Source: UBA8437 sp963578885
GTDB taxonomy: Bacteria; Planctomycetota; Planctomycetia; Planctomycetales; Planctomycetaceae
Direction of reading: 5' to 3'
NCBI GenBank assembly: GCA_963578885.1
Contig: CAUZEQ010000083.1
Location: forward strand, 1-16,419
DNA: 16,419 nucleotides
A program made the translations under genes and the position numbers. Each line of letters opens with the position of its first letter. Within the stretch, counting starts at the first letter, position 1. The notes under the pieces were generated by a model. That model made no database searches and was not told the DNA's origin. It worked only from the letters and a program-made list of their open reading frames with translations. This document shows positions 9,255 to 15,032 of this stretch, in pieces.

Positions 9255-9372
9255 GGAAGGGGACCCACCTGTCCCCATGGTATCCGTGCCCGATGGGACC
9301 GGGAAGCACCAAACTCGACGCCCGCCCACAATTGCCGGTGGGCCGGCTGCCGGAGGTCGTGGGGGGTTGGGA

Positions 9373-10176
9373 TTACATCAATTGGGAGAGTTGTGTGTGC
9401 AGGTGGGTGCCGTTGCTGGCCAGCAGGTCGGCGACGTCGACATCGAAGAGGCCGTTCTCGAGCGAGCTCACTGTGCCACCGGCCTCGGTGACCAGCAACG
9501 CCCCGGCTGCCATGTCCCAGGGTTTGAGCGTGGTGGAGAAGAAGGCATCGAGACGACCGGCGGCGACGTAGGCGAGGTTGAGTGCTGCCGAGCCGGTCCG
9601 CTGGGTGTGTTGTGCCGAGACGAGGACCCGCAGGAACCTGTCCACCGCGGGGTGATCTGCCGAGTCGAGGCCGACTGGCAGGCTGGCGGTCACCAGCGCC
9701 GAGTCGAGATCGGTGACGGATTGGGCCGAGACCGCCACGGGCGTCGAGTTCAACTGTGTCCCTTGGCCGCGGACGGCTGAGAACAGCTCGTCGTGGCTGG
9801 GATCGAGCACCACCGCCACGGCCAATTCGCCCCGGTACTCCATCGCGATCGAGACGGCGAAGTAGGGGACCCCGTGCACGTAGTTGCCCGTGCCGTCGAG
9901 GGGATCGATGATCCAGCGGAAGTCTCGATCGGTTCCTTCGTCGAGGAGGTCTTCTTCGCCGAGCAGTCCGTGACCGGGGAATCGGTCCTTCAACAGTCTC
10001 TCAATCGCCTGCTGGCTCTCGAGATCCGCCTCGGTGACGACGTCACGTCGGCTCTTCTCGGTCACGGTGAACCGGTCGCGCCACGACATCAGGATCTCGC
10101 CGGCGAGTCGAGCGGCCTCGATGGCTGTTTCGAGTGCCTCATCGAGTCCGGCATCCTGGAAATCCGTTTCCGCCAC
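9373..10176 (-). CDS. Inositol monophosphatase family phosphatase (267 aa)
   Basis: A Mg-dependent sugar- or inositol-phosphate phosphatase of the IMPase/FIG superfamily, expected in the cytoplasm. Numbering from the chosen start, the metal-binding signatures are complete: VVTEAD (46-51), GEE (73-75), WIIDPLDGTGNY (88-99, with the acidic and DGT residues) and PWDMAAG followed by EAGG (219-234). I use the GTG at 10176, not the upstream ATG at 10344, for three reasons. GGAG (10183-10186) lies 6 nt before it. The length becomes 267 residues, normal for the family. The longer version would overlap the dehydrogenase by 134 nt with an unrelated Pro/Trp/Arg-rich N-terminus that looks like a frame shadow. 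The gene starts 34 nt after the dehydrogenase stop, so the two are probably cotranscribed. The substrate cannot be told; myo-inositol-1-phosphate, histidinol phosphate and 3'-phosphoadenosine 5'-phosphate are all known for relatives. Confidence 0.9.
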   Translation of the reverse strand: MAETDFQDAGLDEALETAIEAARLAGEILMSWRDRFTVTEKSRRDVVTEADLESQQAIERLLKDRFPGHGLLGEEDLLDEGTDRDFRWIIDPLDGTGNYVHGVPYFAVSIAMEYRGELAVAVVLDPSHDELFSAVRGQGTQLNSTPVAVSAQSVTDLDSALVTASLPVGLDSADHPAVDRFLRVLVSAQHTQRTGSAALNLAYVAAGRLDAFFSTTLKPWDMAAGALLVTEAGGTVSSLENGLFDVDVADLLASNGTHLHTQLSQLM

Positions 10177-10182
10177 GTCGTG

Positions 10183-10186
10183 CTCC
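10183..10186 (-). promoter_or_regulatory. Ribosome binding site that decides the phosphatase start
   Basis: Minus-strand GGAG sits 6 nt upstream of the GTG at 10176-10174, just after the dehydrogenase stop codon (10211-10213). It is the main sequence argument for starting the phosphatase at this GTG. Confidence 0.55.
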
Positions 10187-10210
10187 GCTTCGAGGATCGC
10201 TGCGGCGATT

Positions 10211-11224
10211 CTAGTCTCGAGCCGGCTGGTTGTCGTCGCCCACGTCGGGGTTGACCCAGCAGGGCAGCGGCTCTTTGGCCAATCCCGCCAGCAAGTTGTT
10301 GGCGGCGATCTCGGCCATCCCGTTCCGGCTGGCGATGGTGGCACTGGCGATGTGCGGGACGACCAGGCAGTTGGTCAGCGACAGCAGCGGGTCATCGGCG
10401 GCGGGAGGTTCGGGGTCGGTGACATCGAGTCCGGCGGCGAAGATCTCCCCGTCACGCAGCGCGTCGTGGAGATCGCTGCTGACGTGCAGTGGTCCACGGG
10501 CCGAGTTGATGAAGACCGCGGTGGGCTTCATTGCCTCGAACGCCTTTGCGTTGAACATACCGGTGGTGGTTTCGTTGAGATCGACGTGGACCGAGACGAA
10601 GTCGGATTCCCCGAGCAGGGTCTCGAGATCGACCGGACGTGCTCCGAGTTCAGACTCGGCCGCTTGATTGGTGTACTGGTCGTGATACAGCACGGGCATG
10701 TCCCAGCCGCGATGGCATCGTCGGGCCATCGCGAAACCGATGCGGCCCATGCCGACGATGCCGATGGTCTTTCCGCAGAGGTCCAGGCCGATGTGGCCTC
10801 GTGGCTCCCAGGTCAGCCAGTCTCCCTGGCGGACGTAGTCGGCGGCCTCGACAATTCGACGCGCCGCACAGATCAGCAGTGTGAAGGCCATGTCGGCGGT
10901 GGCATCGGTCAGCACACCGGGCGTGTTCCCCACGCGGATGCCTCGACGAGTCGCCTCGGGGACGTCGATGTTGTTGAAGCCGACCGCGTAGTTGCTGACC
11001 ACGGCCAGCCCCTCGCCGGCGGCGTCGAAGAACTCGGCGTCGACCCGTTCGGTCAGCAGGCTGAGCACTCCGTCACAGCCGGCGATCTTTTCGAGCAGTA
11101 CGTCGCGCGAGGGCGGCAGTGGCTCGGTCCAGATCTCGGCGTCGCAGGCGTTCTGGACGATCTCGAGACCGGCATCGGGGATATTTCGAGTGACAAAGAC
11201 TCGGGGCTTGGCATCTGAGGACAT
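10211..11224 (-). CDS. D-2-hydroxyacid dehydrogenase, glyoxylate/hydroxypyruvate reductase type (337 aa)
   Basis: An NAD(P)H-dependent D-isomer-specific 2-hydroxyacid dehydrogenase, expected to be cytoplasmic. It most likely interconverts glyoxylate and glycolate, or hydroxypyruvate and D-glycerate. The N-terminal substrate half carries NYAVGFNNIDV (78-88). The Rossmann signature is GIVGMGRIG (155-163). The three catalytic residues are all present: Arg243 in NSARG, Glu272 in DPEPP and His291 in PHIAS. Length is normal for the family. The resemblance is stronger to the GRHPR/glycerate dehydrogenase branch than to D-lactate dehydrogenase or SerA, because there is no ACT domain and the NYAVGFNNIDV segment fits that branch. 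The start ATG follows AGGGG by about 8 nt. It is probably the first gene of a run that continues into the phosphatase and perhaps the giant pair. Exact substrate is uncertain. Confidence 0.92.
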   Translation of the reverse strand: MSSDAKPRVFVTRNIPDAGLEIVQNACDAEIWTEPLPPSRDVLLEKIAGCDGVLSLLTERVDAEFFDAAGEGLAVVSNYAVGFNNIDVPEATRRGIRVGNTPGVLTDATADMAFTLLICAARRIVEAADYVRQGDWLTWEPRGHIGLDLCGKTIGIVGMGRIGFAMARRCHRGWDMPVLYHDQYTNQAAESELGARPVDLETLLGESDFVSVHVDLNETTTGMFNAKAFEAMKPTAVFINSARGPLHVSSDLHDALRDGEIFAAGLDVTDPEPPAADDPLLSLTNCLVVPHIASATIASRNGMAEIAANNLLAGLAKEPLPCWVNPDVGDDNQPARD

Positions 11225-11407
11225 CGGGGAGACCCCTGGAGCAGGGCGGTGTGGTCGAATCGCGTGTCAACTCCGTTCGCCTCCTGCTCGACATCCTCGC
11301 GGTTGGTATTCCTGAGGACATCTTTGCCCGTTGCGAGCGGCCTGCCTGCCGCTGTGGACTCATCCAGTCTAGCCCGCCGGAGTGACCGCTGGCAATCACT
11401 ACTGGGG
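11225..11407 (-). promoter_or_regulatory. Upstream region of the dehydrogenase run, probable promoter region
   Basis: This 183-nt gap is the only sizeable non-coding space upstream of the dehydrogenase. On the minus strand it has a perfect TTGACA (11270-11265), but the hexamer 17 nt further on (GCCCTG) is a poor -10 match, so a sigma-70 promoter is only a weak call. I see no convincing gene: the minus-strand frame covering 11073-11429 is arginine-rich shadow sequence overlapping the dehydrogenase and the inverted repeat. Confidence 0.3.
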
Positions 11408-11641
11408 CTAGCAGCCTGTTAAAGAACACAAGTTTGGGGATGGGACGGGGTCAGACGCCGCCCACAGAAAGTCCCGCTCCACCCAGAACGGCATGCAGGC
11501 GGGGCCTGACCCCTTTTCAACCAGCACTCGTTGCAACTCGAAGAAGGGGTCAGGCCCCGCCTGTGAAACGCGACTGGTGGAGCAAACCCGGTTGTGGGCG
11601 GCGTCTGACCCCAGGGTCCGAGTTCTTCAACGGGCTGCTAG
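11408..11641. mobile_element. 234-bp imperfect inverted-repeat element, MITE/REP-like
   Basis: The whole interval is one long nested palindrome. The ends are a 20-bp inverted pair with 18 matches (11408-11427 CTAGCAGCCTGTTAAAGAAC and 11622-11641). Further in, 11447-11466 (GGGGTCAGACGCCGCCCACA) pairs perfectly over 20 bp with 11593-11612. GCTCCACC (11476-11483) pairs with 11576-11583. CAGGCGGGGCCTGACCCCTT (11496-11515) pairs perfectly over 20 bp with 11544-11563. The apical loop is 28 nt. It has no coding capacity. Both ends carry CTAG, which could be part of the inverted repeat or a 4-bp target duplication. The size and form suggest a non-autonomous element moved by a transposase encoded elsewhere, possibly a REP-associated Y1 type. 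It may also act as a two-way transcription terminator after the FAD oxidoreductase gene. Confidence 0.85.
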
Positions 11642-13260
11642 TGGCCGTCGCGGATCATCTCGCGGGCTGCATTGCGTCCACAGGCGCCCATCACTCCGCC
11701 GCCGGGATGAGTCGCGCTGCCGCAGAGGTAGAGGCCCTTCAGGGGCGTGCGGTGATCGGCCCAGCCGGGCACCGGTCGCAGGTTGAACAGCTGGTGCAGC
11801 GGCATCGCACCCTGGAAGATGTTGCCGCCGGTGAGCCCGAAGATCGACTCGAGGTCGACGGGCGAGAGGACCTGGTGGTGCAGGACGGAGTCGGGGACGT
11901 TGGGCGCGTACAGCGCGATTTCGGCCAGGCACCGTTCGAGCAGCAGCTCGCGGGATCTCTCGTCCCAGGCACCATCGGCCAGCTCGTAGGGAGCGTACTG
12001 AACGAACAGCGAGAGCAGGTGGTGGCCAGGCGGGGCCAGTGTCGAGTCGACCGAGGTGGGGATCGTCATCTCGACGATCGGCCGAGACGAGATGCGGCCC
12101 TGGCGGGCGTCGTCGTAGGCGGTTTCGAGGTATTCGCAGCCGGTGCCGATGTGGATGGTGCCGCGGTGTTGCGGACCGACCTCGAGGTGTCCGGGGCAGC
12201 AGAGGAAATCGGGCAGCTGGTCGACGGCGAGGTTGATCTTGGCGCTGGCGCTCGAGTAGTCGATCCGGTCCACGGCACGGACAAAGCCGTCCGGGAGTGC
12301 CGATTCGTCGACCAGCCGTCGAAAGGTCTGATGAGCGTCGATGTTGCTGGCGACCCGTGACGCGGCGATCGTCGTGCCGTCGACGACGACTCCGGTGACC
12401 GCATCGCCTTGTGTCTCGATCGTCTCGACCGTACACCCGGTGCGGATTTCCACACCCCGCTCGGTGGCTGCGGCGGCCAGTGCGTTTGCGAGTCCTCCCA
12501 TTCCGCCCTCGACGTAGCCCCACACCCCTCGGGCGCCCCCGGCGGAGCCCATCACGTGGTGCAGCAGCACGTAGCCGGTGCCTGGAGCCGAGATCGGTTG
12601 AAAGGTGCCGATGATCGCGTCGGTGGCCAGGGTACTCTTGAGCACATCCGACTCGAACCAGCGATCGAGAATCGGCCGAGCGGCTCCGGTCAGCAACTCG
12701 ATCGCCTCGGGCAAGTCCTCGCCGAGGTCAGCCAGTGCTTCGTGGAGTGACCAGGCCGAGCGGGCGTCACGGATCTTCGAAAAGATCCCTCGGCGTCGCC
12801 ACGAACCAGGCAGCGGCAGCAGGTTGGGAGCGGTGCGGGTGAGGACCGGTTCGAGTCGTTCGGCGATCCGTTCCAGCAGGGCTTCGTAGCGAGGGTACGC
12901 CTCGGCGTCGGCCTCGGAGAACTTCGCGATCTCGCGTCGATTCGAATCGCCGTCGGGTCCCAGCATCAACGAGCGGCCGTCCTGGGTCGGGGTAAACGAG
13001 GACGGGTTCCGCGGCAGCACGCGGTAGCCGTGGCGGGCCAGCTCGAGGTCTCGTTCGATTTCAGGCAGCAGCAGGCTGACGACATAGCTGGCCGTGGAGA
13101 CCCGGTACCCGGGCCAGGTCTCCTCGGTCACGCACGCTCCACCGACGGTATCTCGTCGTTCGAGCACCAGCACCTTCCAACCGGCGGCTGCCAAGTCGGC
13201 CGCACAGACCAGGCCATTGTGGCCGGCGCCGATGATCACGCAGTCATACGGCGCCGTCAT
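11638..13260 (-). CDS. FAD-dependent amine oxidase/phytoene desaturase-like oxidoreductase, PYROXD2 type (540 aa)
   Basis: A flavoprotein of the phytoene desaturase (CrtI)/PYROXD2 group; the substrate is unknown. The N-terminal dinucleotide-binding fold is clear: VIIGAGHNG (8-16), Glu34 for the adenosine ribose, then GGACVTEE (40-47), typical of the PYROXD2/CrtO branch. The C-terminal FAD-closing motif LYLCGSATHPGGGVMGA lies at about 510-526. The full length fits this group. It has no export signal and no membrane anchor. The start ATG overlaps the Gfo/Idh/MocA gene by 17 nt, so translation is probably coupled. The last codons end at TAG, of which 11638-11640 lies inside the terminal CTAG of the inverted-repeat element; the protein still ends at about the expected place. 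A carotenoid or lipid-like polyene substrate is possible, but no other carotenoid gene is nearby, and many planctomycete homologues are simply unassigned. Confidence 0.9.
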   Translation of the reverse strand: MTAPYDCVIIGAGHNGLVCAADLAAAGWKVLVLERRDTVGGACVTEETWPGYRVSTASYVVSLLLPEIERDLELARHGYRVLPRNPSSFTPTQDGRSLMLGPDGDSNRREIAKFSEADAEAYPRYEALLERIAERLEPVLTRTAPNLLPLPGSWRRRGIFSKIRDARSAWSLHEALADLGEDLPEAIELLTGAARPILDRWFESDVLKSTLATDAIIGTFQPISAPGTGYVLLHHVMGSAGGARGVWGYVEGGMGGLANALAAAATERGVEIRTGCTVETIETQGDAVTGVVVDGTTIAASRVASNIDAHQTFRRLVDESALPDGFVRAVDRIDYSSASAKINLAVDQLPDFLCCPGHLEVGPQHRGTIHIGTGCEYLETAYDDARQGRISSRPIVEMTIPTSVDSTLAPPGHHLLSLFVQYAPYELADGAWDERSRELLLERCLAEIALYAPNVPDSVLHHQVLSPVDLESIFGLTGGNIFQGAMPLHQLFNLRPVPGWADHRTPLKGLYLCGSATHPGGGVMGACGRNAAREMIRDGH

Positions 13261-14578
13261 GACCGGTCTCGGCCTGCGTCACCTCGGAGGTGTCCTCGGG
13301 AGAGTCTCCCGTCACGGCCTCTCCGGTCACCTCACGCCCCAACCGATAAGCGAGGTTGCCGAGGTGGCACAGCGTGCTGCTGGTGGCTGCGTTGGCGATA
13401 TCTGCTGAGGGGATCTGGCGTGAGCGGATGCAGTCGATGAAGTTCGCGATGTGGTCGGCATCGGCGCTGCGGCCGTCGGAGTGGGGGGCCTGGCTGCGGC
13501 CGTAGATCTTGTAGCCGCCGCGGTCGATGATCAGGGTCCCCAGTTCGCCGTAAAACGCCGTCCCTTCGCTGCGACCCTCGGGGCCTCGAGTGCTCCACAG
13601 CCGGTGCTCCCAGGCGATGGTGGCATCGGGATAGTCGAACTGAACGCAGAGTGTATCGGGGGTCTGGCGGTCGTCCTGGAAGTGATAGATGCCGCCGCTG
13701 GCGGAGGTACGGGTGGGAAGTTCCAGGCCCAGTCCCCAGCGGGCGACATCGAGCGAGTGGACTCCGTAGCGGCCCAGCGCTCCTGTGCCGAAGTCCCAGA
13801 ACCATCTCCAGTTGTCGTGAAAGTGTGCGGGGTGGAACGGGCGGGTGGCGGCCGAGCCGAGCCAGGCGGTGTAATCGACTCCGGCCGGGGGATCGGTTTC
13901 GGATCGGGTCCCGATCGACTTGCTGCGGTGCACGGTCCAGGCACGGGCCAGCCGCACCCTGCCAATTTCGCCGGCGTGAATCAACTCGATCGCTTCACGA
14001 AAGTGGGCGCCGCTGCGTTGCTGCAGCCCGCACTGGATCACGCGGCCACTCACGCGGGCCACTTCGACCATCTGCGGAGATTCGTCGATGGTCCGCGAGA
14101 CCGGTGCCTCGACGAAGACGTCCTTGCCGGCCTGGCAGGCCAGTTGGGTCATGCTGGCATGGTGATGGTCGGGCGTGGCGATGACGACCGCATCGAGATC
14201 GGCTCGGTCGAGCACTCGTTGGAAGTCGGCTGAGTGCTCGGGAGCAAAACCCTGAGCATCCATGAGCCGTGGCGTGGCGGAGTCGAGCACGGCCGGATCG
14301 ACATCACAGATCACGGCGACATCGATATCGCTGCGCTGGGCGAGCAGCGTGGCGAGTTCGAGTCCGCGGCGTCGCACTCCGATCACACCAACCGCGATGC
14401 GTTCGGCCGGAGACCCCGCGGTGCGGGCCGGGGCCAGTGCGACCACTCCGGCGGCCGCAGCACCGGCCACCGCGGCGTTCTTGGCGCTGTGGCCGAGGAA
14501 CTCGCGGCGACTGAGGTCGTCGTGAGCGCCGGCTGAGGGCGGTACGAGTGGTGTGGTTCGAGTCGACTCGCTGTTCAT
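13244..14578 (-). CDS. Tat-exported Gfo/Idh/MocA family oxidoreductase with altered motifs (444 aa)
   Basis: The fold is that of NAD(P)-dependent sugar and inositol dehydrogenases. A twin-arginine signal, SRREFLG (23-29), precedes an Ala/Val-rich core (about 33-50), so the protein is probably exported folded with its cofactor, as is common for planctomycete members. The N-terminal Rossmann domain begins at IAVGVIG (61-67), and the C-terminal domain holds WDFGTGALGRYGVHSLD (261-277) with the usual His274 and Asp277. Two positions are unusual. The family's EKP motif reads EAP (157-159), replacing the conserved lysine with Ala158. The GxGxxG loop reads GVRRRG (67-72), with Arg in place of the second Gly. 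The protein may therefore have altered or no dehydrogenase activity. The ATG at 14578 was chosen because it puts the Tat motif near the N-terminus; the longer frame upstream runs through a microsatellite. GGAGGT lies directly against this ATG, an unusually short spacing. It overlaps the FAD oxidoreductase by 17 nt. Confidence 0.92.
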   Translation of the reverse strand: MNSESTRTTPLVPPSAGAHDDLSRREFLGHSAKNAAVAGAAAAGVVALAPARTAGSPAERIAVGVIGVRRRGLELATLLAQRSDIDVAVICDVDPAVLDSATPRLMDAQGFAPEHSADFQRVLDRADLDAVVIATPDHHHASMTQLACQAGKDVFVEAPVSRTIDESPQMVEVARVSGRVIQCGLQQRSGAHFREAIELIHAGEIGRVRLARAWTVHRSKSIGTRSETDPPAGVDYTAWLGSAATRPFHPAHFHDNWRWFWDFGTGALGRYGVHSLDVARWGLGLELPTRTSASGGIYHFQDDRQTPDTLCVQFDYPDATIAWEHRLWSTRGPEGRSEGTAFYGELGTLIIDRGGYKIYGRSQAPHSDGRSADADHIANFIDCIRSRQIPSADIANAATSSTLCHLGNLAYRLGREVTGEAVTGDSPEDTSEVTQAETGHDGAV

Positions 14579-14762
14579 ACCTCCAGTGTAGCAATGCTGT
14601 TCGGGCGGCCGCCAGTGGCGGTTGGCCTGACGGATCTTGACAGCGGTCAGCGATTGTGAGACGAACCCGCCGCGGGCCGGTATCCGGACCTGGCACGTTT
14701 TTGAAACGGAAACGGAAACGGAAACGGAGACGGAGTCGGAAACGGAGACGGAGACGGAATTG
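14579..14762. promoter_or_regulatory. Divergent intergenic region with candidate promoter elements
   Basis: These 184 nt separate the minus-strand Gfo/Idh/MocA gene from the plus-strand small membrane-protein gene, so promoters for both should lie here. On the minus strand GGAGGT (14584-14579) abuts the ATG. On the plus strand a perfect TTGACA lies at 14637-14642, but no good -10 hexamer is found 16-18 nt downstream. The palindrome GGCGGCCGCC occupies 14604-14613. A hexanucleotide microsatellite fills 14703-14756. The promoters themselves are not resolved. Confidence 0.3.
14703..14756. repeat. Hexanucleotide microsatellite, nine units
   Basis: Nine 6-nt units in a row: GAAACG four times, GAGACG, GAGTCG, GAAACG, then GAGACG twice, followed by GAAT. 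It ends 6 nt before the ATG of the small membrane protein. Because the unit is 6 nt, copy-number changes would not shift a reading frame but would change the spacing of upstream elements. In the plus frame it would read Glu-Thr repeats, in the minus frame Val-Ser repeats. Neither is likely to be translated, since the neighbouring genes have better starts outside it. Confidence 0.9.
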
Positions 14763-14996
14763 ATGGACGGATTGAGACGGACGATTGCCCGCTGCCTGGG
14801 CCTGGGCGGGATCCTGCTGGCGACGCTGGTCATCTCCGCCGGCCTGCTCGCCATCTTCTCGGCCGCGGGGGACCAGGCGGTCGAGACGGTGATGAGGGTC
14901 ATCGCCTCGGTGTCGCTGCTGGCTCTGCTCGTCGACGGCGTGGTGTTGCTGGTGGCCGTCGGGATGAGGGTGTCCGGTTCCGACGACCAGTCGTGA
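14763..14996 (+). CDS. Small protein with two membrane segments, unknown function (77 aa)
   Basis: The only plausible plus-strand gene in the window. A short basic N-terminus (MDGLRRTIAR) is followed by two hydrophobic helices at about residues 13-33 and 45-67, joined by a short acidic loop (GDQAVE), and a polar tail ending SGSDDQS. The pattern suggests a hairpin membrane protein with both ends in the cytoplasm. I chose the ATG at 14763. A TTG at 14637 would extend the frame but would add an improbable run of Glu-Thr repeats from the microsatellite. The purine-rich end of the microsatellite (GACGGA) may serve as a weak ribosome binding site. It converges on purL, with 36 nt between the stop codons. 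I do not recognise a family. Small size and lack of homologues in view keep the confidence moderate. Confidence 0.6.
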   Translation: MDGLRRTIARCLGLGGILLATLVISAGLLAIFSAAGDQAVETVMRVIASVSLLALLVDGVVLLVAVGMRVSGSDDQS

Positions 14997-15017
14997 GGCC
15001 AGTCGTGAGGCCAGTCG
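14987..15017. repeat. 12-bp tandem repeat across the stop codon of the small membrane-protein gene
   Basis: The unit CCAGTCGTGAGG occurs twice in perfect tandem (14987-14998 and 14999-15010), followed by a partial copy CCAGTCG (15011-15017). In the reading frame of the small gene each copy holds CAG TCG TGA, so the stop TGA (14994-14996) is backed by a second in-frame TGA (15006-15008). Confidence 0.85.
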
Positions 15018-15032
15018 GCGCCGGGTTGGGTT

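Noticed and set aside
9255..9329. GTG start adding 25 residues to the 1175-residue protein
   Set aside because: It would place extra sequence ahead of an otherwise typical signal peptide; it remains possible but less likely than the ATG at 9254.
10034..11218. Plus-strand frame of 394 codons
   Set aside because: Antisense to two well-identified enzymes with complete catalytic motifs; no motif of its own.
11073..11429. Minus-strand frame of 118 codons at the dehydrogenase 5' end
   Set aside because: Starts inside the inverted repeat, overlaps the dehydrogenase start in another frame and is Arg-rich in the overlap; not gene-like.
11447..11612. CRISPR-like repeats (recurring GGGGTCAG blocks)
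   Set aside because: The blocks are inverted, not direct, with no regular spacers and no cas genes; a nested palindrome explains them.
14637..14762. TTG start of the small membrane protein with a Glu-Thr repeat region
   Set aside because: The TTG is part of a TTGACA hexamer and the extension is mostly microsatellite; the ATG at 14763 gives a normal small membrane protein.
14579..14902. N-terminal extension of the Gfo/Idh/MocA protein to 552 residues
   Set aside because: It would bury the Tat signal more than 100 residues inside the protein and translate the microsatellite as Val-Ser repeats.
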